Positions 48,033 through 60,607 of a stretch of DNA of 64,000 nucleotides are shown piece after piece. The DNA is taken from assembly GCA_000181795.3 (NCBI GenBank), contig CM012953.1, positions 19,295,081 through 19,359,080 of the forward strand, in the 5' to 3' direction. The translations under genes were made by a program, and so were the position numbers. The notes below the pieces were generated by a model. That model had not been told where the DNA came from, did no database searches, and saw only the letters and a program-made list of their open reading frames with translations. The stretch is from Trichinella spiralis. Lineage: Eukaryota > Nematoda > Enoplea > Trichinellida > Trichinellidae. Positions within the stretch are counted from its first letter, which is position 1, and each line of letters begins with the position of its first letter.

Positions 48033-50346
48033 TTCAAGTTCACTAAAAACGCTTCGAATTCTAAAAATACTTCAACAAGCTTACATATTTATTATTATAC
48101 GCTCACAATGATTATTTGCAGTCATATTATTTTATTATTAAAAGTAGATTTTATACGAATGTGCAATATAATACTGTCATTTATAAAATATGCAAAAATA
48201 TAGAGAAAAAAATTATAAAAAATAATTTATATCATACAAGAAGCTTTTCTTCCTTTATTTATTTCAACGTTATGTAGATACAGCAGTGTAAATAATTAAT
48301 GTAAACAGCATTTAAATAAAATAGGGACTATACAACAAATTATTATATCTCAGCATACATATGTTGCGCTTCATGTTGAAGATTGCCTATTATTGATAAC
48401 AGGCAAGATTTTTTGTCTATTACTGATAATAGGCAGCTGCTCTTGGCTATTTTTGGACGGTAAACAGGTAGATGTTAAAATATAATCATGTTGTTTGTTT
48501 TTTGTTAACGTAAAGAGATGGCAATGTAACTTGAAATGCAATTCTTGACAAGATTCATATTTGCCATGTTGTATTTTACTAGATGTCATGCATTCTGTTT
48601 TGCATCTGCAAATTACTACTTGCATTAATTACATATTTAGCTTTTAATACATAAGGATAGTTTAAATTTAATTATTATATTATAAAAATGTGAAATTGCA
48701 TAACAATTTTATATTGTATAATTTTTGAAAAATTCTGAATTTTATTCCTCAAAATTCTTTCAAATATAAATTTAGTTTATAAGTATAAATTCAAACATTT
48801 GCAATGCTGCCTTTTATGAATAATAGTAATAAATTATCTTTTAATTATTATTTAGAATATCGTGGAATTGCATTATTTTGATGACAAGAATAAAGTATGA
48901 CGTCCAGTCTGGTCACACAAAATTTATTTTCATCCATATAAACAAAGTTATTATTAACTGGAAAATTTGATGGCACACGCATAAATTAGAATACTAAACT
49001 TAAGAATGATTTGTATGTTGAGTTTACTGTTTGTTTTTTCTTTAATTACTAAAGTACTGCATTAGATCGAATCATACTGGGAACACTTAGAACCAATCAA
49101 CAAAGAAAGCCAATAAAAATCTCAGACCAGTAAGAGAATGATAGAAAAAAATTCCTCTAAATCAAGCATCCCACTGAAAATGACTTATTAGAGAATTTCA
49201 ATGTGCAGTAAGAAATGAACTTGAAAAATCAGTGCTGGCAATAACTTGTATTACAGCAAAGGAAAGAAAAGCTAATGAATCTATAACAGGAAGTACCAAA
49301 ATTGAACTGCATAAAACAGAAGAATTCTGTTAACAAGTCTGATGCATATGAAAATAACTGTTGATTGAAACATCTCATATATAAAAACTCATCTGCTTGA
49401 GTGCTCTATAAATGATATAAATATATATTTGTATTTATAATTTCATTTTTTAAATAATTTTTATTTGATCATGCATTATATTGAGAATACTGTGAGCTTA
49501 ACAGAATACAGTAATGTATGAATATAAAGTTGCAATTTTGGACAGATTTTTATCCTTTTAATAAAAACTGTAAATTTGGTAAGACCTATTAACTGCTTGA
49601 AATTTGTTACATATTGCGTGTAATTTGATTTTGGTGTCATATAATTAAAGAAGATGTGAGATTTTGTTTCAACGTTATGTATCACGTAAGGAATATAATG
49701 CTACAGTGTATTATACAAATTTATTTAATCGAACGAAATAATTAATGATCAAACGAAATAATCAAAGGATTTACATAACTAGACTGTAATGGAAGTTAGC
49801 ACTGACAGAACCATAAAATACAAGTACTCAGGAGGTATGCATAGGCAATTACAAAAAAACGATGAAAATCAACCGAACTAGGGGCACTTAATTTACTGCG
49901 GTTAACTAAAATTAAAAGAAGAAAACCAGTAATTTCTCGAATTGCACTGCACTAACGTGGAATATTTCTTTTATTAATGAAATTCAAGAATTGAAGTACC
50001 CAGATGAAGTTGAAAATTCATTCATTGAAAATTCACTAATTCAATTCCACTTTCTAAAAGTTATTTCAACACTACACAAGACAGTTGGATTTTATGAATC
50101 TACAATTTACACAATAACACAAGGACATGATCTGTTATAATTTTTTTAAATATTTCTGTAAAATTTTTTCACAATGGTAACATTTTTGAGCTGTTGCATT
50201 TATGCTTTATCTGTATATATATTTTTTTGTAGGTTCAGAGTGTTCAGTTAGATTAAACAGCATTTTTGGATTAATTCAAAATGAAAATGTAAAGGTATAT
50301 ACTACTTTAATATAGTCGTTTTCCATTTATTTATTTATCTAGAGAA
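48033..50346. other. no gene recognised
   Basis: About 2.3 kb of AT-rich DNA. Near 48380-48440 there are two close copies of a CTATTAyTGATAAyAGGCA string, a minor local repeat. No exon or RNA is recognised. Confidence 0.45.
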
Positions 50347-50718
50347 ATGACAATTCCATTTTTAAATCAGCGTCTAGCGCACATTGCTTGCAATTCGTTG
50401 TGCGCTGATCCTGAACCTCCAAGAAGCACTGTCACTAAAGAATTATCTGTCAGCAGCAATGAATTACGAGTGTACGTATGAAATTTATCACCTTCATTAA
50501 TTAATCACAATCTTACCATGAATTTTTTTAATTTGAAAGGTTAGGTTTTCTTAATCTTTAATATGGTAAGAATTATTCATTATATGCTAAATAAGTTTTG
50601 TTTTAGAGTCTTTTGTTCTGAAAACATCAAAAGCTTAAGAGTTTCATTTAATAACTTTATGGATTTGCTGATGCTTTGCATGGAAGTAATTCAAAGATTT
50701 GATCAAGTTACTTCCTAA
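50347..50718 (+). CDS. LAGE3: KEOPS/EKC complex subunit Pcc1 (LAGE3 homologue)
   Basis: Two exons, 50347-50471 and 50607-50718, in phase, giving 78 residues, the usual size for Pcc1. The protein has the strand-helix-strand-strand-helix order of the family: IPFLNQRLAHIACNSLCADPEP, then STVTKELSVSSNELRVVF, then IKSLRVSFNNFMDLLMLCME and a short end. This aligns with human LAGE3 (LVVRW...CRLLRISVINFLDQL) and yeast Pcc1. Pcc1 is the dimerisation subunit of KEOPS, which makes N6-threonylcarbamoyladenosine on tRNAs reading ANN codons. The gene is easily missed because each exon is short. Convergent with the DnaJ gene. Confidence 0.85.
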
Positions 50719-50999
50719 TTCTTTATTTATTATTTTATGAATTGTTGTTAACAAGCAGTACAGAAATTTTCTGAAAATTTCTGTATTTTCTCAAAATTGA
50801 AATAAATCTCTAAGAAGTATGTTAACATTGCTTTTTTTAATGTATGTTAATTTTAAATATTTAAAATAATCTTTAAATGAAATCCCTTTACTGCGCATTC
50901 ACTTTCTTAGCCATTTGCTAAAGCTTTATTTTACTTCTTTTACACTTGTGAATAGATTTTAATTTGAAAATGCAGTGCTGCAAAATGTCCATGCCCGGT

Positions 51000-51755
51000 T
51001 TATCCGATCGAATGAGAACCTTGCCTGTCGATCAAAACGTGTGATAGAAATAATGTAGCGATGAAAAGTAAGCTAATACTCGTAGCCAACAAGTTGATTT
51101 CTACTTCTCTTTTTTGAAGCTTTCTTTTAAACATTTTCCTCTGAAAAGCAGTAAATTCATCCTTCCTATAATGGCTTCCTTCACTCCAATCATCAGGAGC
51201 GTTATTTTGCCAAGTCTTTGAGTTTTGTTCACTTTCTTGTTGTTCGAAACTCTGATCATAAAATGTTCGAAAGTCATACGTTTGCTGGCTTCTCTTTTTA
51301 CGATTCACGAATTTTCTACGAAATTCATTAAAATCACGGAGCGTGCGTTCGTCCATTTTGTAAATATCTTTTGATGTAAATTTATCAGAGCTTTCTACAT
51401 CATGGTGCATGTTTAAACGCCTATCATACTCACGTCGTTTTGATTCATTACCAAGAATTTCGTAAGCATAATTTATTCGCTGAAATCTATGCGTTGAAGA
51501 TGCAGAATCTTTATCGCAGTTCAGATCTGGGTGATGCAGTTTTGAAAGTTCATAATATGCGCATTTAATCTGTTTTGGTGTTGCATTCGAGTTGACGCCC
51601 AATATTTTGTATAAATCTTCACCATCTACAGCATCACAAGTATGCAAGTTTCGGTAAGGTGAGACCATAAAAAATGAACTAAATCTCGCACTTATGTTCA
51701 CACAGACTTTCCCAGACATTGTTTTATTAGAACTTCGATATTTTCCATGATGCAC
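51000..51755 (-). CDS. DNAJC30-like J-domain protein, probably mitochondrial membrane
   Basis: A single open exon of 251 residues. An N-terminal stretch rich in S/R/K with few acids (KTMSGKVCVNISARFSSFF) suits a mitochondrial presequence. The J domain spans about residues 47-112, from DLYKILGVNSNATPKQIK through the HPD tripeptide (LHHPDLN) to YEILGNESKRREYDR. A charged middle follows, with FRTFYDQSFEQQ, similar to the FxxFYxxHY region of DNAJC30. The C-terminus has one transmembrane helix (INLLATSISLLFIATLFLSH). J domain, middle motif and C-terminal anchor fit DNAJC30, which supports ATP synthase and complex I. Whether the start is residue 1 or the Met at residue 13 is open. A putative acceptor site just upstream of the ATG hints at a 5' UTR intron or trans-splice site. 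Confidence 0.72.
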   Translation of the reverse strand: MHHGKYRSSNKTMSGKVCVNISARFSSFFMVSPYRNLHTCDAVDGEDLYKILGVNSNATPKQIKCAYYELSKLHHPDLNCDKDSASSTHRFQRINYAYEILGNESKRREYDRRLNMHHDVESSDKFTSKDIYKMDERTLRDFNEFRRKFVNRKKRSQQTYDFRTFYDQSFEQQESEQNSKTWQNNAPDDWSEGSHYRKDEFTAFQRKMFKRKLQKREVEINLLATSISLLFIATLFLSHVLIDRQGSHSIG

Positions 51756-52469
51756 TTCTAAAAATTCTGTAAGTAAATCATCACACTAATAAAATGATAA
51801 ATGAAAACGACAAAAATATTATAAATTCGATTTTAAAAAGCACTTCATCATTGAAAGAAAAAATTTCACGGCATATGAAAGGGACAAGCTCAATAAAACA
51901 AGAAGACAACATTTTAATTCGCGTCAGTTTAACGTTAAGCATTAAATAAACTCGAATGAGCTCTAACATTTCAACTCCCCTGTATTCTCACCTACTGGGT
52001 TAAAGAATTTCTGTTTTGAGCTCAAACCTATAAGACCGAGAGTAATAATTTCATTTTTAGGAAAGCAAAATATTACAAGTGGTTGATAGAAAAAAACTCA
52101 CAATTTAAAACTATATTTTCGCTCACTGTCCCATGTTATGCGTCTCGCACCCAAGACATCACTCGCGCTACCGTATCTGATTTTCAAGAATAATGAATGC
52201 CAGAATTCATTTCGACCTTCAGAATGTAAATGTTGCCTGCTTTCTGACTGTAGCATATGAGAGGAACGTAGAGATGTTCTATCAGACATTTACAAAGGCC
52301 TTCTTCGTGATCAAAATTACTGGATCAGTGGTCTTCGCTGTCAGCACAGTGCTCCCACCAGAACTCTTGATGCCCATTGTTGAGAAATCTTTTCTCTATA
52401 CCTGCTCATCAATTTTTAAACTCGTTCCGATGAAAATATTGTTTACTGCAACCAAACAATGGTGACGTG
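51756..52469. other. no gene recognised
   Basis: A spacer between the DnaJ gene and an antisense LTR fossil. Short frames on both strands have no recognised domain. Confidence 0.4.
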
Positions 52470-53300
52470 ATTGTAACTGTAAGAACCGTAGGAGGGTTCT
52501 GTACGCTGGCGATGCTCAAGTACAATTTGCCAGACGTTCGATCGTCGGGCAAATGAGAGTGGACTGTATAATGTAGATTCTTCTTGGCCAACCGAATACT
52601 GGGTAGTCAAGAAGACGGTCGCGTCAGGTAGGATGCAAGCAGATCGAAACACACAACGAATATACGTTCGTTTATTCGGCTATAAATAATCAGAGGAACG
52701 CACTCCGTCGACAGCAGCGAACAGAGAGTCAATATATAACAGGACGAACAACAGTACGAGAAATCGTTGGTTACTCAAACGACAATGAGTTCGACTAACT
52801 ACGACAACTTCACGGATAATACTAATTCGCGGCGCTCGTTCGTGGTCGGATATATAGAGCTCGGGCCGGCGGCCTCGGCGGGTGGCTCGCTCGGACCGCC
52901 AATGGGCTGCTCGCTCACAGCGGGTGAGCTGGCTATCTATGGCGCCGATCTAAATTGCCGTCGGTTTCTAATTAGTTGTTATGCTTCCGGTTTCTTTGAC
53001 CTCGCGATGGTCTTCTGGGCGTGCCCGTCTATCTGCGGTTTCTTCCAAGTGCTTTCTTGACCAGCGACCGGCGCAATGACGTAAACAGCCATTGTCTGGC
53101 GCACAAACGGTCATCCGCAGTCGCCACAGGGGGTCTCTTTGACCTAGGCCAGGGCAGCCGGACGCCGAGATAGCGATCGGGCCAGCCGAGCGAGGGTATT
53201 CATCTCCCTCCGTCGGCGACTGCTCGGCACCGTCGACGCAGGTGGGGTCACGCCGACGGGGTCGGTGACGTCCCGTACGGAACAGTAACATCTGCTCCAA
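52470..53300 (-). mobile_element. antisense LTR and pol end of the same BEL/Pao family
   Basis: Reverse-complemented, 53252 down to about 52470 matches the first ~500-600 bp of the LTR at 9871-10837: the TGACCCCACC start, the GAGCTCTATATA promoter box, an AATAAACGAAC block, TTGGCCAAGAAG, TACAGTCCACTCTC, and GAGCATCGC followed by GCGTACAGAACCC. The 53 or so bases to the right of 53252 match the end of the pol region next to that LTR. The last part of the LTR is not found, so this is a truncated 3' end of a diverged sister copy. It is broken and old. Confidence 0.7.
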
Positions 53301-54080
53301 CTGATAACACCTGCTGTATTCCGGAGTCAACGGAAGAAGAGGAGGAAAGGCGGAGCTGATCACGAAACACGTCGCTGTTGCACTCGGCTACCGTAATATA
53401 TTTCAGACTTGAAAATCCAAAGCGGAGTACGGTAGGCACGTGACGTGGGGTGGGTGTGTGCGTGCATGGTCGGTTGTTGTTCCAGATCGGTCTAGTTGTG
53501 ATTTGTTGTGGCGGTTGCTGATTGCTCGGTGTATTCCTCAATGAAGATGGGCGGCCGTAAGGTTAATGCAGACGGTGACGGCCCGCACGAGAACAATAAG
53601 GCGGAGGCTGAGCCGCCTACTGTGACGGAGCCACCCTTGTTTTTCTTGACGGTTGACAATGGAATGGCAATAAAACGGCCTAAGGGTCAGCGTCCATGCT
53701 GTATACCTGTCACAACCTCGGGGATCAGTTACTGACAACTTATCAAAAATGAAATGTTTCTGACTGCGCGGCAGTCCCAATCACCGGAGCCACAGATTAA
53801 ACGGTTGCACAAACAACCAATTTTTATTGGATTTTTCCTCGGAAATTTGAGCCATCAAACGCGGAATGTGGTCAACCAACATGTATAAATAAGAGTGAGG
53901 AGATAGGAGGGAACAGAAGCAAGAAAGTTAGCTTTGCAAACGTTTTGAACCGCTATTCAGCTATTGTATTATTCCCCGTTCTTGATTCAACTGAATAAAA
54001 CTGAATTAAAATGAATGAAACAACATTGTTTTGGATCGTTATAAATAGAAACATGCGATCTACCCCCAAAAGGGATCCTC
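53301..54080 (+). mobile_element. GC-rich retroelement-like remnant, family unknown
   Basis: The segment 53440-53740 is GC-rich and holds a short frame (from about 53541, MKMGGRKVNADGDG) of unknown type. From about 53740 to 54050 the sequence has LTR-like features: a GTATAAATAAGAG promoter box near 53883 and AATAAAACTGAATTAAAATG near 53994-54015. No matching second end was found. Read together, this may be the short internal region and LTR of a non-autonomous element. Confidence 0.3.
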
Positions 54081-54417
54081 AAGTTTGAATTAAAGGTTTC
54101 TAAACATGATTAATTTTACTGATAACTTTTACGAAATAATTGATTAAGTTCATTTTCATACTGGAGTTTTGTAATATAAAGTACTACTTATATAGAAATT
54201 AATTAAAATAACTCATGTATATTTTTAGCTGTATGTAAAATATTTGTACTTGATTGCATTTTATTACTGTATTACCGTCTGACTTAAAGTTGTCATTTTT
54301 ACGTGTTGATTGCTACTTTGGCTTGTATACTTTCGTATAAATTTACCGGTACTGATGTTATTTTAATGTTTACTTTATCTGTTGTATCTTGTTTTTAAGG
54401 TTGTTTGAACTGTTAAA
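54081..54417. promoter_or_regulatory. 5' flank of DRG1
   Basis: About 340 bp of AT-rich DNA between the retroelement remnant and the DRG1 start codon, so the promoter must lie here or within the remnant. No specific motif is assigned. Confidence 0.4.
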
Positions 54418-55979
54418 ATGAGTATTCTTCAAAAAATTGCTGAAATAGAAGCTGAAGTATGAATACAGTGCATCCGATTATGATATTGCATGAAATTGTT
54501 CAACTGAATTTCAGATGGCTAGAACTCAGCGTAATAAGGCAACCATGGGACACTTGGGTTTGCTTAAAGCAAGACTAGCGAAATTGCGTCGCGAATTGTT
54601 GACACCAAAAGGTGGTGGAGGTGGAGGTGGAGAAGGTTTTGACGTGGCTAAAACCGGCGACGCTCGCATTGGTTTTGTCGGTAATTTTTTTACAAATTAG
54701 AATTTTTTTCTTATCAAACGTTGAGAGTATGTTAATTTTTTTATTAGTAATTAGAGGTAAAATTTCTAATGATTAATTTACAGGTTTTCCATCTGTGGGA
54801 AAGTCAACTTTACTGACGAATTTAGCTGGCGTATATTCCGAAGTGGCTGAATATGAATTCACAACTTTGACTACAGTCCCAGGTGTTATACGATACAAAG
54901 GTGCTAAGATTCAGGTATACTTTTTTTAGTAACTTAATGATAATTTACGTTTTTGGCAAGTTTGTTTTGTCGTAGCTTCTCGATTTACCTGGTATTATTG
55001 AAGGAGCAAAAGATGGAAAAGGACGAGGACGTCAAGTAATTGCGGTTGCACGAACGTGTAATTTGATTTTGATTGTACTGGATATGCTAAAGCCACTACA
55101 ACATAAGTGTATAATCGAAAAAGAACTAGAAGGATTTGGTATTAGGCTCAATAAGCAGCCTCCTAACATTGGTTTTAAAAAGAAAGATAAAGGCGGAATA
55201 AATTTGACTGCTTTGGTTAGCTTTTTATTTTTATTTATATTTATAATGAAATGGCAAGTTTTTATTGTTTATTGAAGGTTCCTCAGTCTGAATTAGATTT
55301 GGAAAATGTCAAAACCATACTGTCCGAATATCGAATACACAACGCAGATGTTATTTTGAGATATGATGCCACAGCTGAAGATTTAATTGATATCGTCGAA
55401 GGTAACCGGGTGTACATTCCATGCATCTACGTGCTAAACAAAATCGACCAAATTACAATTGAGGTACTTTGATTATAATACTGCATTTTATTTCAATAAC
55501 TATATTTTTATTCGCACAGGAATTGGACATTGTATATAAAATACCGCATTGTGTTCCTTTATCTGCTCATCACAAATGGAATTTTGATGATTTGCTGGAA
55601 AAGATTTGGGATTATTTAAGTTTAATTAGGATGTAAGCATTTTTTAAATGTGGTTATTTATACTGTTTTACTGTCATCATATTATAATGCAGATACACGA
55701 AACCAAAAAGTCAGTTGCCAGATTATACGTCTCCAATTGTGTTGCCAGCTGGAAATCCTACTGTTGAAGATTTGTGCTGCAAAATACACAAGTCACTTTT
55801 AAAAGAATTTAAATAGTATTGTTTTTTAATGAAATTTTTATTCCGGTGAGAAAGGTGCATAATTTGATCATCTTTTCAGTGCATTAGTTTGGGGCTCTTC
55901 CGTAAAACACAATCCACAAAGATGTGGAAAAGATCACGTTCTTAATGATGAAGATGTGGTTCAGATTGTGAAGAAGTAA
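54418..55979 (+). CDS. DRG1: developmentally regulated GTP-binding protein 1
   Basis: Eight exons: 54418-54456, 54515-54680, 54784-54914, 54976-55215, 55278-55463, 55520-55632, 55693-55815, 55880-55979, all in phase, giving 365 residues (human 367). The N-terminal helical region ([20 protein letters not shown]) and glycine run precede the GTPase domain: G1 GFPSVGKS, G2 around TTLTTVPG, G3 DLPGI, G4 NKID, G5 SAH. An S5D2L insert ([15 protein letters not shown]) and a C-terminal TGS domain ([15 protein letters not shown]...[16 protein letters not shown]) follow. DRG1 is a potassium-stimulated cytoplasmic GTPase that works with DFRP1 on ribosomes. The last codons overlap a perfect GTAAGT donor; splicing to the AG at about 56029 would give VKKV instead of VKK. 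Confidence 0.96.
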
Positions 55980-57771
55980 GTTTTACACTCTTTATTTTAT
56001 GGCATAATTAAATTTGAAATTTTTTAGGGTGTAAACAGTCGTAAAGAGCATGATTGTGGTTACTGAACATTTGTCATTTCGATTTCATCTTTCTTAATTA
56101 ATGTGTTTCACATTATTTGCAAAATAGCAGTAATAATGCTACGTTCAGTAATAGTATTATGGTCATGTGCGATTAAAATAATGATTTAATTTTTGTTAAG
56201 TATGCTCGGTGAATCTGCGTTTCATTTTTATTTTAGTATTGCATTTGAACAACAATCAGAATGGTCTTTTGCATTTTTTGCGAGTTGTTTGATTTTTGAT
56301 TGCCATATTTTGTATTATGTTAGTATGAGTTAAGTGCACTCAACGTTATTAATATGTTAATTTTACAAGTCGCTTTTAGGTAAGATTTTATTAACTACAA
56401 ATTTCATCTTATCATTTTTATCATTGGCAATGGCAGTGAGAATTTCAATTAAAACAATTGAGGATTATGTTAACGTATTGCATTCGTTTTCTTATAAATG
56501 TTCAGTGTGTTACTTATTCTTTTTTGCCTATTTATTTGTAATTATTTTCCTGCAGCCACTTTTTGTAAGTTTTTTAGCAATGGAAGATGTTCCTTTTTGC
56601 ATACAACAAACGGAGATATCTTCTTTTATAACAAATGTTTTTTTAAAAAATAATTTGTTAATTTTTACTATTTTATTATAATGTTATTTTAAAATAGCTG
56701 GGGATTCTTTTTTTCTTTGTTCAGTGTATGTTATCTGAGTATATATGTATTTTTTGAGTATATACGAATGTATTATGTGACGAAGCTAGAAAAACAAAAA
56801 TTTGTTGATTTCTCATTCTTTGTTTGTAATATTTAGGATTTTGAAAAAATTGCATTTCAGTGGAAAAGAAGTATATTTTCTTATTAAACAGAATCTACTC
56901 TCTTTTTCGCCGCTTATTTTGAAGTGTTATTATTATAAATGTCAGCATCATGTTGAAGTTTGCCTAGACATTTTGTTCTTTGACAACTAGCAACAACGTC
57001 TAGCGTTAGCTACGGTTATATTAATCAATTTTGTGGCTTTAATTCTTTAGCTTATTTTGTACATTAAGTGATAGAATTTGATTTAACATATATTAAAATG
57101 CATCACATTATTGTACGAAATTGAATAACGAATTTTACATGTTCAAAGTGAACATTGCGTTTAATTGATTTATGTAATTTAATATGATCATACTGAGCAA
57201 TACACTATTGTGTTTTCTATTCATGTGATATAGCAGTCGTTTATTTGTATTATTTGCCTGTCTTTCTTGAACAAATCTCGAGTCTTTTCAGCAGTTATTA
57301 CATTATAGTACAGGCATTAATTACTTTTGAAAATGATGTCAAGTTCGCGGAAATTCAAACAACTGTGCTAATGTGATATTGTTTGTGATCAGCTTAAAAT
57401 TGATTAGGCATCTTGCTAAACTTGTAAATTGAACAAATTATATATACACATATTATATATGATTAAGCAATTAGCCTGAAAACACTGAACAATGAAACTT
57501 TATAGTTTTATAGCGTTGCAAAACAATAAGTGTACAGAAACCGTTAAAGCATTTGCCAAAGGATTAATTTAGTTTCATACAAAGATGTTGAATATTGAAT
57601 CACTATTAGAAGCTAATTTGAAAAACACAAATACTCATGCATGAAATTAACAAACTGAATTACAAAGTAAACAAAATCAGCTGATGCTATTTATTTTTTA
57701 AAAAAATATTTGGCGGGAATCCACTGGTATAGGAATGGACGTCTTCAGAGTGTAAAGACAGAAATGGATAA
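55980..57771. other. no gene recognised
   Basis: About 1.8 kb of AT-rich DNA between DRG1 and the first PAN-module gene. Two frames of 85 and 62 codons near 56424 and 56802 are hydrophobic but show no family pattern. Confidence 0.45.
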
Positions 57772-59801
57772 TTAAAAATCATTAATTAAATCAGTCATGG
57801 ACGCACTTTCACAATATAATAATTCAGCAAATACAGAATTTTCATGCTTGCGAAATGTTCCATTATAGGGTACTCTTTTCAAAAAACTGCACTGCTTTTT
57901 TGTTGTATAATCAATGGCTGTGCACTGTAACAGCGCTTTGCGACAGTTCCTGAGACATTGCATGAAACTTTCCACATTCTGAGTTTGCTGTATAACATTG
58001 AAATAATTTGAATAATTCAACGTGTTCAATTCAACAAAGCAAATGTCACTTGTTTCTTCAAAAAAATATTTCAATGGAGGTGGATTATTTAATCTTTCTT
58101 CCGCTCGATCTAAATTGAACTCATCAATTACTGCATGTAACGCTCATATTACAATGTAAAAATATCATTAAACTGCTGGTTCCTCTTCTTCAAATATAAG
58201 TTATTTAAATAAAGAAAAAAAAGTCCTAAGAATATAGCTTTACATTGTCTGTCATTTATTTAAAAGCAACACCGAATCTGTAATGAGATAAAAATAATTG
58301 TAAAAGTTTTACATTAAAAAAAGAAATTTGTAATAAATGAGAATATGAGAAAGAAATGGATTTATTAAAAAAGAATGAAAATATGTTTATTTTTGTTATT
58401 CGTGTTTTACCTGACATGCACTGGCGTAGTTCTGTAATCTGCAAATTCTTTTCCAATGCTTTTACTTTTTGACCAACACCACTGCCAAAAATAGTGCACT
58501 TTTTTTCACTTTTTATGTACGCTACTGCACGATAAGGCCATGTTGAAATTGTTTGACGGCATAAATGAAGACATGAGGAAAAAGATAAAACACCGTAAAA
58601 CCTTTTCAACGGGAATATACTCTCCAGATTATTTACTGGGAACGTTCTGAGGATGCACAATTCGTAATATTTAAACAGGCGAATTGCAGATTCGATTGCC
58701 TTTACAAAAAGTTGGGTTCCATTCATACCTCAAAAGCAATATAAACAACAATGACAATGACAACTGACTAAATCATTGAAAACTGCATACTATCATTTCG
58801 TTTGATCGGAAACGGAAATGGTGTAAGAAGGTAATGTAAATCATCTCCATACTTTACATCATAAGAAGAAACATGTAAATCATCTAAATTATACCAACTT
58901 TAAGTTTTTACACTGTAATATTCTACACAGTTTTAAACAAAAATTGAAGAAAAAATTATCATTATGCACAAAACAAATATTGAATAATAATGATGATGAA
59001 GAATTTACGCTCAAAGCACAAATGAAGAATTATTAAAGATAACGATTTTACTGGCGGCGACCGAGGTGGTGGTTTATTGACTTCAAAATAATAATGCGAA
59101 CATAATTCATTCACATGAATAATTGCATTGCATGACGAAGAAATTGCAAATTCATAACAAGTGAATACGCATGCTTCTAAACTGCCAATTGAATTTCCAA
59201 GAAAAGTAGAATCAAAATTGCTTTCCACATAGCGCATTTCTAAAAGGCACATTACACCAAACTCTTGAGATTTTATATAAAATAAAGGATTCATTGCGGA
59301 GAAATTTCTTGGATATGATTTCGATAGGCTGTTTTCGTAACCTGAAATTATTCAATTTTATTTTATTAATTTTGCTTAATTATTACGTTCACCTTCATCG
59401 CAATCCAGTATGCGAAACACAGGCAAAGTATTTATATTAGGCTCTGTGAAAAGTTCCATTTTAGAACCGTCATAAAATGCACATGCTGCAATAGGTTTCA
59501 TAAATTTAACAACATTACATCCATCTTGAAAATTCTCAACAAAGCAGAAGTAAATGCATTCCTCTTCAGTGCTGTTGTAAAAGTCGCCTAAGAATCCGTC
59601 CGAAGATAAAACGTTTGCATAGACATTTTCCAATAAGCATGAAATGTCTTGTCCAGAAATATAAACTGTGAAAACATCAGCAGTTCCAACCTATAATAAA
59701 TATTTTGAAATATTTAATTTTTTTAAATGTTCAAAGAACAGCCTTCTCACCATCATATTTACAGCAATGATAATGGACCAATAAAGATGTGCTAGATGCA
59801 T
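57772..59801 (-). CDS. secreted protein with four PAN/Apple-like modules, copy A
   Basis: The first exon (59801-59751, MHLAHLYWSIIIAVNMM) is a signal peptide. About eight exons follow, ending at 57772. The mature part reads VGTADVFTVYI and then four modules of 75-90 residues: module 1 near 59640-59390, 2 near 59240-59030, 3 near 58670-58430, 4 near 58050-57800. Modules 1, 2 and 4 show six cysteines in the Apple/PAN order (C, CxxxC, C, C, C). Module 3 (LCILRTFPV, SSCLHLCR, TWPYRAVAY, KKCTIF, ELRQC) lacks one. Linkers include DDLHVSSYDVKYGDDLHYLL and a proline-rich segment (NNPPPLKYFFEE). PAN modules bind proteins or glycans, so an extracellular adhesion or surface role is inferred. The family is not otherwise recognised. 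The copy at 60608-62621 has the same layout. Confidence 0.65.
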
Positions 59802-60607
59802 TTTCAGATTCAAATAATACTGCTTTTGTCCTAAACGTAACTGCAATGCTCACATAAGTAAAATCAGAATTTTGATATTAAAGCAAATCATTATTTTATT
59901 TGTTGTTTCAGATGCAGCAATCAGCTTTAAGACTGAAATCCAAATTATATGTCACTAAACAGACATGGAAATACAATACAGATATTTTACAGTGAAGTAG
60001 TTTAATATTTAAAATTTAAGAAAAATATTTCAATTAAACGAAATTCTCTTAAAGGAAATTCTCAAATTTTTTTATGTTCCTCGTTTTTGTTCTTTTTAAC
60101 TCTAACTGTTAAAAGAAAGCTGAATCTAGTGTTACAGTCAATAATTAATCTTGACATTTACGAGCTTGCTATTTCAGCATTCCACTGTTAGTATAATAAA
60201 TTTCATGGTACTGAAAAATAAATCATATGATTTAATTAATTTTAAGTTAACCTATTAATTACTGTCTAAGCAGCTGCTTATATGATAATGATAAATTCTT
60301 TACTGATAAGAAATTTAAGAAATTCAAACTTATTGAGAATTCACAATAGTAAAGTTATTGCCATTTCTGAGCAAAACGAATAAAGCATTAATAAGCTGTG
60401 TCTCTGCAATTGATTTGTAATTTTAGCATAAGTTTGTTAATTGAAAAAGATATAATTTTAATTAAATTAATTGCCACTATTTTGTTTGCTCACATGTTGT
60501 CCGCTATTTACTAGTAAGCAGGGGTTGCATATTCTTGCTATGCTTTTACTTAAAACTGTTCCAAATCAGTTGAATCGTAGCAATATTTTACTATAAAGAA
60601 TAAATAA
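59802..60607. other. spacer between the tandem PAN-module genes
   Basis: About 800 bp of AT-rich DNA. It holds the promoter of copy A and the 3' end of copy B. I see no further exon. Confidence 0.45.

Noticed and set aside
52193-52465. 90-codon plus-strand frame next to the antisense LTR
   Set aside because: No recognised domain, and it runs into the LTR remnant; judged to be chance.
56424-56990. Hydrophobic frames downstream of DRG1
   Set aside because: Phenylalanine/leucine-rich translation is expected from T-rich DNA; no topology or motif is consistent with a real membrane protein.
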